Origin: Novosphingobium sp. FSW06-99
GTDB taxonomy: Bacteria; Pseudomonadota; Alphaproteobacteria; Sphingomonadales; Sphingomonadaceae
Direction of reading: 5' to 3'
NCBI RefSeq assembly: GCF_001519065.1
Contig: NZ_KQ954267.1
Coordinates: 1-50,220 of the forward strand
DNA: 50,220 bases
Below are positions 8,501 through 16,724 of the stretch, one piece after another. Every line of letters starts with the position of its first letter. Position 1 is the first letter of the stretch. Position numbers and translations under genes: made by a program. Below the pieces are notes generated by a model, which saw nothing but the letters and a program-made list of their open reading frames with translations, made no database searches and was not told the origin of the DNA.

Positions 8501-9231
8501 CAGTCGCGCTTGCCCTGATGCTGGCCCAGGCCACCCCCGGCGATCCGCGCCTGATCACGCTGCCCTGGCACGACAACGCGGTGGTGCGGCTGAACGGGCG
8601 CGCCGGGGTCGAAGCGACGGTGATGCTGGGCAGCGACGAACATATCGAAAATGTCGCGATCGGCGATGCCAATGCCTGGCAGGTCACCCCCAACCGCCGC
8701 GCCAACATGCTGTTTCTCAAACCGCTGAGCCCGCGCGCGCGCACCAATCTGACGGTGGTGACCGATCGGCACACCTATTTCTTCGATCTGGTCGCCGCGC
8801 CCGGCGCCCAGGCGGTCTATGGCCTGCGTCTGACGTATCCCGACACCCCCAAACCGGCCCCACCACCGCAACTTGCCCCGCCCCCAGCGCTGACCGGCGA
8901 AGAGGCTGCGCTGGCGCATGGCGCGGCGGTGGCGCCGGTCGATCCCGCCACGCTCGACACCGCCTTTGCGTTCGGCGGCGCAAAAGACCTGTTGCCCGCC
9001 AAAGTGTTTGCCGACGGGCAGGCGACCTATCTGGCCTGGCCCAAGGGCACACCGTTGCCCGCCATTCTGGGCCGCAACGATCGCGGGGTCGAAGGCCCGA
9101 TCAACTATGCCATGCATGACGACATGATCGTCGTTGATGGGGTGCCCGATACGATCGTGTTGCGCATCGACAAACAGGTCGCCACCATCGAACATCAGCA
9201 CCACCGCGCCCCGCAGGTCACCACGCCATGA
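8497..9231 (+). CDS. virB9: VirB9/TrbG-like outer-membrane core complex protein
   Basis: 244-residue VirB9/CagX-family protein of the outer-membrane core. A very short hydrophobic leader (MTVALALMLAQA) is followed by the N-terminal beta domain (DPRLITLPWHDNAVVRL), the linker with LTVVTDRHTYFFDL, a Pro-rich hinge near residues 119-130, and the C-terminal VirB7/VirB10-binding domain (DLLPAKVFADGQATYLAW ... DGVPDTIVLRIDKQ). It is directly preceded by virB6, so the virB8 gene usually found between them is missing. It overlaps both neighbours by 4 bases. Confidence 0.92.
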   Translation: MTVALALMLAQATPGDPRLITLPWHDNAVVRLNGRAGVEATVMLGSDEHIENVAIGDANAWQVTPNRRANMLFLKPLSPRARTNLTVVTDRHTYFFDLVAAPGAQAVYGLRLTYPDTPKPAPPPQLAPPPALTGEEAALAHGAAVAPVDPATLDTAFAFGGAKDLLPAKVFADGQATYLAWPKGTPLPAILGRNDRGVEGPINYAMHDDMIVVDGVPDTIVLRIDKQVATIEHQHHRAPQVTTP

Positions 9232-10331
9232 ATTCCAGCCCGCTGCGCCCGCCCCCGCGCCCCGATCCGGCCCGTGATGACGATCCGCGCCTGTCCGGCG
9301 CCGATCTCGATCTGGCGATGCGCCACGTACTGCCGGTGGTCGGGCGGCAACAGCGCGGGTCCGACACGCTGGCACTGCTGGTCGGCGTGGCGGTGATCGG
9401 CGGGCTCGGGCTGGTCACGTTCTGGTCGATGAGCCACACCCGCACCGACCATGTCGCGGCGCCCACCCCCACCCAGGCGCCGCCGCTGCGCCCGGCGCCC
9501 GCCGCCATGCCGGTGCTGCCCCCGGCGGCAATCACCCCGATTGGCGCCGGGTCGCCATTGCCCCCGCCCGTACTCGATACCGGACGCGCGACCGGTGGCG
9601 CCAATCCGCTGGCAACCCCGGCGCTGGTCTATAACGCCGCGCCGGTGATCGAGCCCGTCGCGCCGCCGGTCGCCGAGGTTCCGGCCGGTGCGAAATCGAC
9701 CGGCCCGGCGCCTGCCGCCAATGGCGGCGATGATTTCGCATCGCGGCTGGGCGCCACCGGCAGCGGCGGCGCCAGCGCGACGCAGGCGTTGAACCCGCGC
9801 ACCACCGTGGCCCAGGGCACGCTGATCCCGGCGGTGCTGGAAACCGCCATCGACACCGATGTGCCCGGCTATGCCCGCGCCATCGTCGCGGTCGATGTGC
9901 GCTCGTTCGATGGCACCCGCGTGCTCGTGCCGCGCAGTTCGCGGCTGGTGGGTCAGTACAAGAGCGGGCTGCAGGCGGGCCAGCGCCGTGTCTATGTGAT
10001 CTGGACCCGGCTGATCAGGCCCGATGGCGTGGCGGTGGCGCTGGGATCGCCCGGCACCGACTATGCCGGGGAATCCGGGCTGGGCGGCAAAGTCGATACC
10101 CATTTCTTCGAACGCTTCGGTTCGGCCATGCTGTTGACGGTGTTGAGCGGGCTGAGCACGATCGGCAGCGGCACCACCAATGTGGTGATCGCCGGTGGCG
10201 GCCAGTCGGCCGCGGCGGCGGCGGTCGGCCAGACCGGGCAGATCGGTCCGACCATCCATGTCCATCCGGGCGAACCGATCCGCGTGTTCACCGCGCGCGA
10301 TCTCGATTTCGCCAAAGTCGAAAGCCCCTGA
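9228..10331 (+). CDS. virB10: VirB10/TrbI-like core complex protein
   Basis: 367-residue VirB10 that spans from the inner membrane to the outer-membrane pore. A cytoplasmic N-terminus of about 45 residues precedes a single membrane helix (TLALLVGVAVIGGLGLVTFW, about 46-65), a long Pro/Ala-rich periplasmic linker (about 70-170), and the TrbI domain with QGTLIPAVLETAIDTDVPGY, VLVPRSSRLVGQY and the terminal HPGEPIRVFTARDLDF. The linker is a plausible adaptor where VirB8 is absent, though that is inference. Overlaps virB9 by ATGA and virB11 by CTGA. Confidence 0.93.
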   Translation: MNSSPLRPPPRPDPARDDDPRLSGADLDLAMRHVLPVVGRQQRGSDTLALLVGVAVIGGLGLVTFWSMSHTRTDHVAAPTPTQAPPLRPAPAAMPVLPPAAITPIGAGSPLPPPVLDTGRATGGANPLATPALVYNAAPVIEPVAPPVAEVPAGAKSTGPAPAANGGDDFASRLGATGSGGASATQALNPRTTVAQGTLIPAVLETAIDTDVPGYARAIVAVDVRSFDGTRVLVPRSSRLVGQYKSGLQAGQRRVYVIWTRLIRPDGVAVALGSPGTDYAGESGLGGKVDTHFFERFGSAMLLTVLSGLSTIGSGTTNVVIAGGGQSAAAAAVGQTGQIGPTIHVHPGEPIRVFTARDLDFAKVESP

Positions 10332-11365
10332 TCCTGGCCGGTCCCACGCCCTTTCCGGCCCCGGCGACGGCCGCCGGCAGCGTCTATCTCGATGCCTATC
10401 TGGCGCCGTTCCGCCCCTGGCTGGCGCGCGACGGGGTGACCGAAGTGCTGGTCAACCGCCCCGGCGAGATCTGGGTGGAAGACGCCGACTGGCCGACCAT
10501 GCGGCGCTTTGCGGTGCCTGAAGTGACCGATGCGGCGATGGCCCGGCTGGCCGAACAGATCGCGCGGGTCACGCATCAGGCGATCAACCGCGAAAACCCG
10601 CTGCTGGCCGCCACGCTGCCCGCCGCGCTGGTGCCCGGCGGCGCGCGCATCCAGGTGTGCGGGCCGCCCGCCACTCGCGCGCACTGGGCCATCGCGATCC
10701 GGCGCCAGCGGCTGCTCGATCTGCCGCTCGATGCCTATGACCACGGGCCGCTGGTGCCGGTGCCCGCGCCCGATCTGCCCGATCCCGATGCCCGGCCGAT
10801 TGCCGCGCTGCGCGCCGCCATCGCCGCGCGGCGCACGATCCTGATTTCAGGAGGCACGTCGACCGGCAAGACCACCTTTCTCAACGCCATGTTGCGCGAA
10901 ATTCCCGAAACCCAGCGCATCGTGCTGGTCGAGGACACGCCCGAACTGACTTTGCCCGATCAGGCCGGACATCCGGGCAACGGGGTCGGGCTGATCGCGG
11001 TCAAAGGCGATCAGGGCGAGGCGCGCGTGACCACCGACGATCTGGTGCAGGCCGCGCTGCGGCTGCGCCCCGATCGCATCGTGGTGGGCGAATTGCGCGG
11101 GCGCGAGGCGGTCAGTTTCCTGCGCGCGATCAACACCGGGCATCCTGGTTCGTTTTCCACCGTGCACGCCAATTCGCCGATTGGCGCGCTCGAACAGATC
11201 GGCCTGATGGTGATGCAGGCGGGCCTTGGCCTGTCGCGGCGCGAAACGCTGGCCTATGCCGCCAGCGTGATCGATCTGGTGGTGCAATTGGACCGCAACG
11301 GTGGCCAGCGGCGGATTTCCGCAATTGCCGATACGCGCACGCTGGTGGCGCAGGCGCTGGCCTGA
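10328..11365 (+). CDS. virB11: VirB11 secretion ATPase (non-AUG start)
   Basis: VirB11 hexameric traffic ATPase. From a CTG at 10328 it is 345 residues, normal for the family. Motifs by that numbering: Walker A GGTSTGKT (175-182), Asp box VLVEDTPEL, Walker B RPDRIVVGELRG, His box TGHPGSFSTVHANS. The only standard start in frame is a GTG at 10436, which would remove the conserved N-terminal segment (YLDAYLAPFRPWL). The CTG overlaps the virB10 stop as CTGA, the same 4-base architecture as the ATGA junctions upstream, so I place the start there. It ends two bases from the stop of the convergent phzF-like gene. Confidence 0.88.
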   Translation: MILAGPTPFPAPATAAGSVYLDAYLAPFRPWLARDGVTEVLVNRPGEIWVEDADWPTMRRFAVPEVTDAAMARLAEQIARVTHQAINRENPLLAATLPAALVPGGARIQVCGPPATRAHWAIAIRRQRLLDLPLDAYDHGPLVPVPAPDLPDPDARPIAALRAAIAARRTILISGGTSTGKTTFLNAMLREIPETQRIVLVEDTPELTLPDQAGHPGNGVGLIAVKGDQGEARVTTDDLVQAALRLRPDRIVVGELRGREAVSFLRAINTGHPGSFSTVHANSPIGALEQIGLMVMQAGLGLSRRETLAYAASVIDLVVQLDRNGGQRRISAIADTRTLVAQALA

Positions 11366-11366
11366 C

Positions 11367-12206
11367 TCACAAAGTTACCCGCGCCCCTTGCGCCACGATC
11401 CGCGTGCGCCCGCCGATCCAGATCGCCTCGGCTTCGATGGTGACCGCAATCCGCCCGTCGGCGCCGATGCACTGGCCCTGCCCGGCGATATAGCCCGGTG
11501 CCCCGGCATGGCCCGCCGCCACCAGATATTGCGCGACCGAGGCGTTGAGGCTGCCGGTCACCGGATCTTCGACCAGCCGCCCGCCGGCATTGGTGAAAAA
11601 GGCGCGCAGTTCGAACTGGCGGTCGTGGTCGGCGCCCCATGCACCGACCAGCCCGATATCGCTTGGCACCGGCGCACTGGGCACGGGCCGCGCGTCGAGC
11701 ACGGCCCGCGCACTGTCAAGGTGCAGAAGGCGCCAGCCGGGTCCGTTGTCGGCATGGACGGCGGCGATCACGCGCGCGGGATCGACCCCGGCGATGCGGA
11801 TCGCCTCGGCCCGGTCGGCGGCATCGAGCGGGCCCGACCGGCGCAGTGACGGCGCGCGGAACGCCAGCACATCGCCATCGATCCGCACTTCGATCAGCCC
11901 CGCGCCGCATTGCTGCACCACCACGCCATCGCGTTGCGGCACACCGCCAGCGGCCAGCCAGGCCGCCGCGCTGCCGAGCGTGGGATGACCGGCAAACGGC
12001 AGTTCGCCCGCCGGATAAAAGATGCGCACGGCATAATCCGCCCCCGGTTCGTCGGGCGGTAACAAGAAGGTGGTTTCGGAAAAGCCCAGCCAGCGGGTCA
12101 GCGCCAGCATCTGCGCCGGATCGAGCGCGGCGCCCCCGCGCACCACCGCCAACGGGTTGCCTGACAGTGCACCAGTGGCAAACACGTCGATCAGATCCAG
12201 GTTCAT
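11367..12206 (-). CDS. PhzF-family isomerase/epimerase
   Basis: 279-residue PhzF-like protein with the diaminopimelate-epimerase fold. The N-terminal DVFATGALSGNPLAVV is diagnostic; the catalytic Glu is in FSETTFL, and GELPFAGHPTLGSA and the mirrored DPVTGSLNASVAQYL of the second half are present. PhzF in phenazine producers isomerises dihydro-3-hydroxyanthranilate, but most family members, including this isolated copy without other phz genes, have unknown substrates. Convergent with virB11 and divergent from the cyclopropane synthase gene. Confidence 0.88.
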   Translation of the reverse strand: MNLDLIDVFATGALSGNPLAVVRGGAALDPAQMLALTRWLGFSETTFLLPPDEPGADYAVRIFYPAGELPFAGHPTLGSAAAWLAAGGVPQRDGVVVQQCGAGLIEVRIDGDVLAFRAPSLRRSGPLDAADRAEAIRIAGVDPARVIAAVHADNGPGWRLLHLDSARAVLDARPVPSAPVPSDIGLVGAWGADHDRQFELRAFFTNAGGRLVEDPVTGSLNASVAQYLVAAGHAGAPGYIAGQGQCIGADGRIAVTIEAEAIWIGGRTRIVAQGARVTL

Positions 12207-12301
12207 CGCATAGTCATAGCAACGGGTGTCTCATCTTGCAAAGCTTCACCAAGTAACGCAACGTAATCGCTAGGATTCTACCACAAGGACCCGCCACAAA
12301 G

Positions 12302-13591
12302 ATGTCGATGTTCCTGCTTGATACCGCGCTCAAACGTCTGATTCACCACGGCACGCTGACCTTGACCGAAGCCGGCGGGCGCCAGCGCATTTATGGCACG
12401 CCCACTCCCGGCTGGCCCGATCTGGGACTGGTGCTCCACGACAAGGGTGTGCCGGGCAAGATCGCGCGCAACCCCAGTCTGGGCTTTGCCGAGGCTTATA
12501 TGGATTGCCGTCTGGATGTGACCGGCGGCGACATCATGGATTTCGTCAGCTTTGTGCGTCGCAACAACCCGTGGGACAGCGGGCGCGACCTCGACAATCC
12601 CGGTCTGTTCGGCAAATTGCGGCTGGCGGTGATCGGGCGGCTCAACCGCATCAACGCCCGCGCCGCCTCGTTGCGCAATGTGGCGCACCACTACGATATC
12701 GACGACCGGCTGTATGACTTGTTCCTCGATGCCAACCGGCAATATTCCTGCGCCTATTGGGCCGACGGGATCACCTCGCTCGAAGACGCGCAAATCGCCA
12801 AGATGAACCATATCGCCGCCAAGCTGGCGCTGCGGCCGGGTCAGAGCGTGCTCGATATCGGCTGCGGCTGGGGCGGCCTGGCGATACACCTGCACAAAGT
12901 GTCGGGCGCGCGGGTCCACGGCATTTCGCTCAGCAAGGAACAGATCGGCTATGCCAAAGCCTGGGCCGAACGCGAAGGCGTGGCCGACGCGGTAACCTTC
13001 AGCCTGACCGATTTTCGCGATGTTACGGGCAAATATAACCGGATCGTTTCGGTCGGCATGTTCGAACATGTCGGAACCCGCAATTTTCCGGCGTTTTTCC
13101 GTCAGGTGCACAACCGGCTCGAACCGCACGGGGTCATGCTGCTGCACACCATCGGTCGCGCTGCGCCGCCATCGGTGACCGACGATTTCACCCGTAAATA
13201 TATCTTCCCCGGCGGCTATATCCCCTCGTTGTCGGAAACGGTGGCGGCGATCGAGCCGTGCAAGCTGATGCTGGCCGATTGCGAAGTGCTGCGCCGCCAC
13301 TATGCGCCGACCTTGCGCGCCTGGTTCGATCGCTGCGTGGCCAACCATGAACGCATTGTCGAACTGTTCGACGAAAAGTTCTATCGCATGTGGCTGTTCT
13401 ATCTGGCGGGCGCGGCAACCGGCTTCGAACATGCCAGCCTGGTCAATTTCCAGTTGCAACTGGTGCGCGATCGCGACGCCGTGCCGATCACCCGCGACTA
13501 TATCCAGGCGACCGAAACCCGCCTCAACGCCGAACAGTTCAACGGCAATGTCGTGCCCCTGCACCGCGATTCGGCCCCCGGACACAGCTAG
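12302..13591 (+). CDS. Cyclopropane-fatty-acyl-phospholipid synthase family protein
   Basis: 429-residue SAM-dependent methyltransferase of the Cfa/CmaS family, which adds a methylene group to double bonds of membrane phospholipid acyl chains. Visible are an N-terminal lipid-binding domain (residues 1 to about 120), the SAM motif VLDIGCGWGGLAIH, RIVSVGMFEHVGTRN with the conserved Glu-His, and IFPGGYIPSLSE. Length is near that of typical alphaproteobacterial paralogues (about 400-430). ATG 12302 is used; another ATG follows at 12308. AAGGA lies about 12 bases before 12302. Paralogues are common, so the name cfa is not assigned with certainty. Confidence 0.9.
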   Translation: MSMFLLDTALKRLIHHGTLTLTEAGGRQRIYGTPTPGWPDLGLVLHDKGVPGKIARNPSLGFAEAYMDCRLDVTGGDIMDFVSFVRRNNPWDSGRDLDNPGLFGKLRLAVIGRLNRINARAASLRNVAHHYDIDDRLYDLFLDANRQYSCAYWADGITSLEDAQIAKMNHIAAKLALRPGQSVLDIGCGWGGLAIHLHKVSGARVHGISLSKEQIGYAKAWAEREGVADAVTFSLTDFRDVTGKYNRIVSVGMFEHVGTRNFPAFFRQVHNRLEPHGVMLLHTIGRAAPPSVTDDFTRKYIFPGGYIPSLSETVAAIEPCKLMLADCEVLRRHYAPTLRAWFDRCVANHERIVELFDEKFYRMWLFYLAGAATGFEHASLVNFQLQLVRDRDAVPITRDYIQATETRLNAEQFNGNVVPLHRDSAPGHS

Positions 13592-13724
13592 TCCCTGTTG
13601 CACCGCATCACAATTGCATCCGATTCCGAGGTGCGTTGGATGTAATGCAATAATCCATCGTTTTCAGGCCATTGCGATGTAACTTAGGCATTACACCTAG
13701 GCCCAATGTGAAAAGGTCAATCCG

Positions 13725-13744
13725 ATCTCCAGCGTTCTGGAGAT
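13725..13744. repeat. Perfect 8-bp inverted repeat (hairpin)
   Basis: ATCTCCAG, loop CGTT, CTGGAGAT. On the minus strand a short T run (CCTTTTC) follows about 10 bases after the stem. It could end a minus-strand transcript coming from the hypothetical gene at 14104-14706, but it is not a canonical terminator. Confidence 0.45.
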
Positions 13745-14053
13745 GCCCTTAGGCAAAGTCCCTGTTTCACTGTGTCCTGTCACCACGACGGGGCCGCACT
13801 TCACCATGGTTCCCGCCGGTGCACAGACAGGAATGCGACAGGCGGATTGGCCATAGCTCCGGAGGGTTGCACAGGGCTCGGGCGGTCCTGGCTTCTGCTA
13901 TCCGTCGGGATGTACCCCGGTACGGTCCCGACCCGCCGACCCGAACAGGCAATGGCGCCACGCCGCAAGGAAGGTGGTTCCACTGTCGTCGCTGAGATTG
14001 CCGGTGCATCCATCGGGGGCGATGGAAGAGGAACGAAGATATCGACGCATACC

Positions 14054-14084
14054 CTCCCCGGGCCATTCGCGGTGGCCTGGGGAG
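14054..14084. repeat. Strong hairpin with CTCCCC/GGGGAG arms
   Basis: Outer stem CTCCCC (14054-14059)/GGGGAG (14079-14084) and inner stem GGCCA/TGGCC with a 7-base loop. The outer arms resemble the CTCCCCG/CGGGGAG palindromes found downstream of argG, recR and HPr. It lies just beyond the 3' end of the minus-strand gene at 14104. Confidence 0.5.
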
Positions 14085-14103
14085 TGCTACCGGTCCGGCA
14101 GAG

Positions 14104-14706
14104 CTATCTATCGAGCAGGATCGCGTGCAACCGGTCGGCGAGTGCCAGGTAATAGGCGGCGATCACCGCCAGCGTGCCATGGCCCAGCGTGAACGCCGCG
14201 CCTTCCGCCTGGTCCGCCGGATCGTGCCCCATTGTCGCCAGCGCCAGATCGGCCATCGGCCGACAGCCCGCCTCGGCAGGCGCATCGCCCAGCGACAACG
14301 CCCGGATGCGCCCGATCGCGCGCAGGCGCGGAATGTCGCGCGCAAAGGCATCGTGCAGCGCCCGGTTGCGGCGCAATCGCCCGGCCGCATCGCCCTCGCG
14401 CACATAGACCGCACGGCTGCCATGGGGGGCACTGTCTGCGGCGACACAGGCATCGATCATCACGATCAGGAACCGGTCGAGTTCCTTCAGGCAATTGCAC
14501 GCCTGGCGGATGCCGATCACTGGCGGCGGCACAAAGGCGCGTCGGTCGGCCCCGCGCGCGATCAGAAACCGGCAACCGGCCTGCATCGCCGCACGGGCCT
14601 CGTCAAACGCCACCAGATCGGCCGCCGCAAAGGCATGCGCGCGGTCCCGGCGCTCAAGCGCCGCCAGCGCTGCGGCGCGATCAGGCAAGACGACCGTCCG
14701 CTGCAC
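14104..14706 (-). CDS. Hypothetical protein
   Basis: 200-residue protein I do not recognise. Composition (Ala, Leu, Asp-rich with periodic hydrophobics) is that of a real alpha-helical soluble protein, unlike the overlapping plus-strand frame, which is Arg/His/Gln-rich. The segments FVPPPVIGIRQACNCLKELD and GHGTLAVIAAYYLALADRLH look helical and the latter could be amphipathic. No signal peptide and no catalytic motif. The start is a GTG at 14706 with no clear ribosome site, so it is uncertain. It stands alone between two noncoding stretches. Confidence 0.6.
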   Translation of the reverse strand: MQRTVVLPDRAAALAALERRDRAHAFAAADLVAFDEARAAMQAGCRFLIARGADRRAFVPPPVIGIRQACNCLKELDRFLIVMIDACVAADSAPHGSRAVYVREGDAAGRLRRNRALHDAFARDIPRLRAIGRIRALSLGDAPAEAGCRPMADLALATMGHDPADQAEGAAFTLGHGTLAVIAAYYLALADRLHAILLDR

Positions 14707-14732
14707 CGGGCAAATTCGTGGACTTCATGCAA

Positions 14733-14758
14733 CATGCTCCGGCGTAACCAGGAGCATG
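14733..14758. repeat. Perfect 8-bp inverted repeat upstream of the 14104-14706 gene
   Basis: CATGCTCC (14733-14740) and GGAGCATG (14751-14758), 10-base spacer. It lies 27 bases upstream of the GTG start of the minus-strand hypothetical gene, so an operator is possible. On the plus strand the second arm contains AGGAG followed by an ATG at 14761 that opens only 14 codons. Confidence 0.4.
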
Positions 14759-14905
14759 CGATGTCTCCTGCCATGCGTGCCCGATCGGGCCGACCCATGG
14801 TTTGATCCCACTACACAGCCAATGCCGGGCCGTCCAACACCTTGTTGCGGTGCGGCATGGGGATCTGCCGCTTGCGTCGCAACCGGGGTTGCCTATCATG
14901 GACGG

Positions 14906-16213
14906 ATGAACCGCACCTGCCTGTTGGCCCTTTCGCTGCTGGCGATCCCCGCACCCGCCCATGCGCGGCTGTCGCCGCCCGAACAGACCATCGCCGCCGT
15001 CGCCGATCGGGACATTCCCGCCGATATCGCGCTGCTGGAAAAGCTGGTTGCGCAAAACAGCGGCACCCGCAACGTCGAAGGCGTCAGGAAAGTGCGCGAC
15101 ATGGTCGCCCCCGAACTGGCCACGCTGGGTTTTGCGATCCGCTGGGTGCCGATGGATGCGGTGCATCGCGCCGGGCACCTGATCGCCACGCACACCGGGC
15201 GCCCGGGCACCACGCGCATGCTGCTGATCGGGCACCTCGACACGGTGTTCGAGCCGGAATCGCCGTTCCAGACCGCCACCCGCGAAGGCGACAAGCTGCA
15301 CGGCCCCGGTGCGTCGGACGACAAGGGCGGGGTGGTGGTGATGATCGCCGCCCTGCGCGCGATGCAGGCCGCCGGAACGTTGAAGGACGCCAATGTCAGC
15401 GTGGTGCTGACCGGCGACGAGGAAGCGGCGGGCGAACCGGTGGAGATCGCGCGGGCCGATCTGGTCGAAGCGGCACGCCACGCCGATGTCGCGCTCGATT
15501 TCGAAAGCATGGTCGCGACCGGCGGGCAGGACTATGGATCGATCGCGCGGCGCTCGGCGGCCAGCTACACGATCACCGCGACGGGTGTATCGTCACATTC
15601 GGGGCAGATCTTTTCGCCCGAGGTGGGCGATGGCGCAGTGTTTGAACTGGCGCGGATCATCACCGCGTTTCGCGAACAGTTGCCCGAACCCGATCTGACC
15701 TTCAACATCGGGCTGATCGCGGGCGGCGCGACAGTCACGCTGTCGGCCGACGAGGCGCAGATGTCCGCCACCGGCAAGACCAATATCGTGCCCCCGCTGG
15801 CCATCGCGAATGGCGATTTCCGCGCGCTGACGCAGGGCCAGATCGACCGGGTAAAGGCCAGGATGACAGCGATCGTCGCGCGCCACCTGCCCCACACCGA
15901 TGCGCAGATCGTGTTTCGCGAAGGCTATCCCCCGATGGCACCGACGCCGGGCAACCGCGCGCTGCTCGACCGGCTGAACGCTATCAACGCCGATCTTGGC
16001 CTGGCGCCGATGCCGGTGCTCGATCCGCTGAAACGCGGCGCGGGCGATATCAGCTTTGTCGCCAATCAGGTCGATGGACTGGTCGGCATGGGCCCCGCCA
16101 GCCGGGGCGAACACACCCCCGAAGAACGCGTCGATCTGTCCAGCTTTCCCCGCCAGATCAAGCGCGCGGCGATCCTGATGACACGGCTCTCCCGCGAAAA
16201 GGCGCGCGACTGA
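14906..16213 (+). CDS. Exported M20-family metallopeptidase (glutamate carboxypeptidase-like)
   Basis: 435-residue secreted zinc peptidase of the M20 family. A signal peptide (MNRTCLLALSLLAIPAPAHA) is followed by the catalytic domain with the metal ligands in LLIGHLDTVF (His), GPGASDDKGG (Asp) and TGDEEAAGE (Glu-Glu), then the dimerisation domain, including the SSHSG motif. Closest described relatives are carboxypeptidase G2-type enzymes that release C-terminal glutamate, but substrate cannot be read from sequence. The ATG at 14906 is selected because it starts the signal peptide; the open frame extends back to 14495 antisense to another gene. Confidence 0.9.
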   Translation: MNRTCLLALSLLAIPAPAHARLSPPEQTIAAVADRDIPADIALLEKLVAQNSGTRNVEGVRKVRDMVAPELATLGFAIRWVPMDAVHRAGHLIATHTGRPGTTRMLLIGHLDTVFEPESPFQTATREGDKLHGPGASDDKGGVVVMIAALRAMQAAGTLKDANVSVVLTGDEEAAGEPVEIARADLVEAARHADVALDFESMVATGGQDYGSIARRSAASYTITATGVSSHSGQIFSPEVGDGAVFELARIITAFREQLPEPDLTFNIGLIAGGATVTLSADEAQMSATGKTNIVPPLAIANGDFRALTQGQIDRVKARMTAIVARHLPHTDAQIVFREGYPPMAPTPGNRALLDRLNAINADLGLAPMPVLDPLKRGAGDISFVANQVDGLVGMGPASRGEHTPEERVDLSSFPRQIKRAAILMTRLSREKARD

Positions 16214-16311
16214 CGATTTGGTCGCTTATCGACGATCTTCGTGCTAGGCGCCGCCCTGCGCCATCACCGGCCATACGGTGATCGATTGCAGAAGGGTATC
16301 AACGAACTAGC

Positions 16312-16638
16312 ATGGCAGGATACAAGGAACCGGGTTTTCAGGATCGCGTCGCGGCGGCCGCCAAGGCGCGCGAGGCCGCGCTGGCCCGTCTGAAGGCAAA
16401 GCCGCCGATCGATCCCGAAGTGGTCGCGGCGCGCATCGAAAAGGAACGTGAACGCGAAGCGGCACTGGCCGAACGCGCTGCGCAACGCGCGGCAGAGCGC
16501 GCCGCGCGCGCCGAAGCGGCAGAGCAGGAAAAGGCCCGCAAACTGGCCGCGATCGTCGCCCCGCCGACCGAAGCCGAGAAAAAGGCCGCGCGTGACGCCC
16601 GCTATGCCGCACGCAAGGCGCGCAAGTCATCAAACTAG
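16312..16638 (+). CDS. DUF6481 family protein
   Basis: 108-residue highly charged, almost entirely helical protein (Ala/Glu/Arg/Lys-rich, likely coiled coil across residues 20-85). It begins with AGYKEPGFQDRVAAAA, typical of the DUF6481 family of sphingomonads and other alphaproteobacteria, and ends in a basic tail (ARYAARKARKSSN). Function unknown; the basic C-terminus suggests nucleic acid or ribosome association, which is speculation. Starts with ATG 16312 after a ~100-base gap from the M20 peptidase and is followed closely by the spermidine-synthase-like gene. Confidence 0.8.
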   Translation: MAGYKEPGFQDRVAAAAKAREAALARLKAKPPIDPEVVAARIEKEREREAALAERAAQRAAERAARAEAAEQEKARKLAAIVAPPTEAEKKAARDARYAARKARKSSN

Positions 16639-16724
16639 AAGCGGCACCCCCGCCCACCCCATCCGCCAGCACCGCGCCAGAACGCATCACGATCGACGGT
16701 CATGCCGAAATCGCCAGCGCGCGC

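Larger units (their letters stand above)
13592..14103. other. Gene-free interval rich in inverted repeats; possible structured RNA
   Basis: About 510 bases without a believable gene; the open frames here have shadow-like composition. It contains the inverted pair TGTAATGC (13641-13648)/GCATTACA (13688-13695), a perfect 8-bp stem at 13725-13744, a GTACC/GGTAC-centred palindrome near 13909-13932, and a strong stem at 14054-14084. I looked for conserved RNase P, tmRNA, SRP and cobalamin-riboswitch sequence and did not find it. Function unknown. Confidence 0.4.

Noticed and set aside
13770..14100. Cobalamin or other known riboswitch
   Set aside because: A GCAGAAGCCAGGACC-like string on the minus strand recalls a B12 box, but the remaining conserved elements are missing.
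14125..14805. 226-residue plus-strand open frame
   Set aside because: Arg/His/Gln-rich translation opposite the more protein-like minus-strand gene at 14104-14706.
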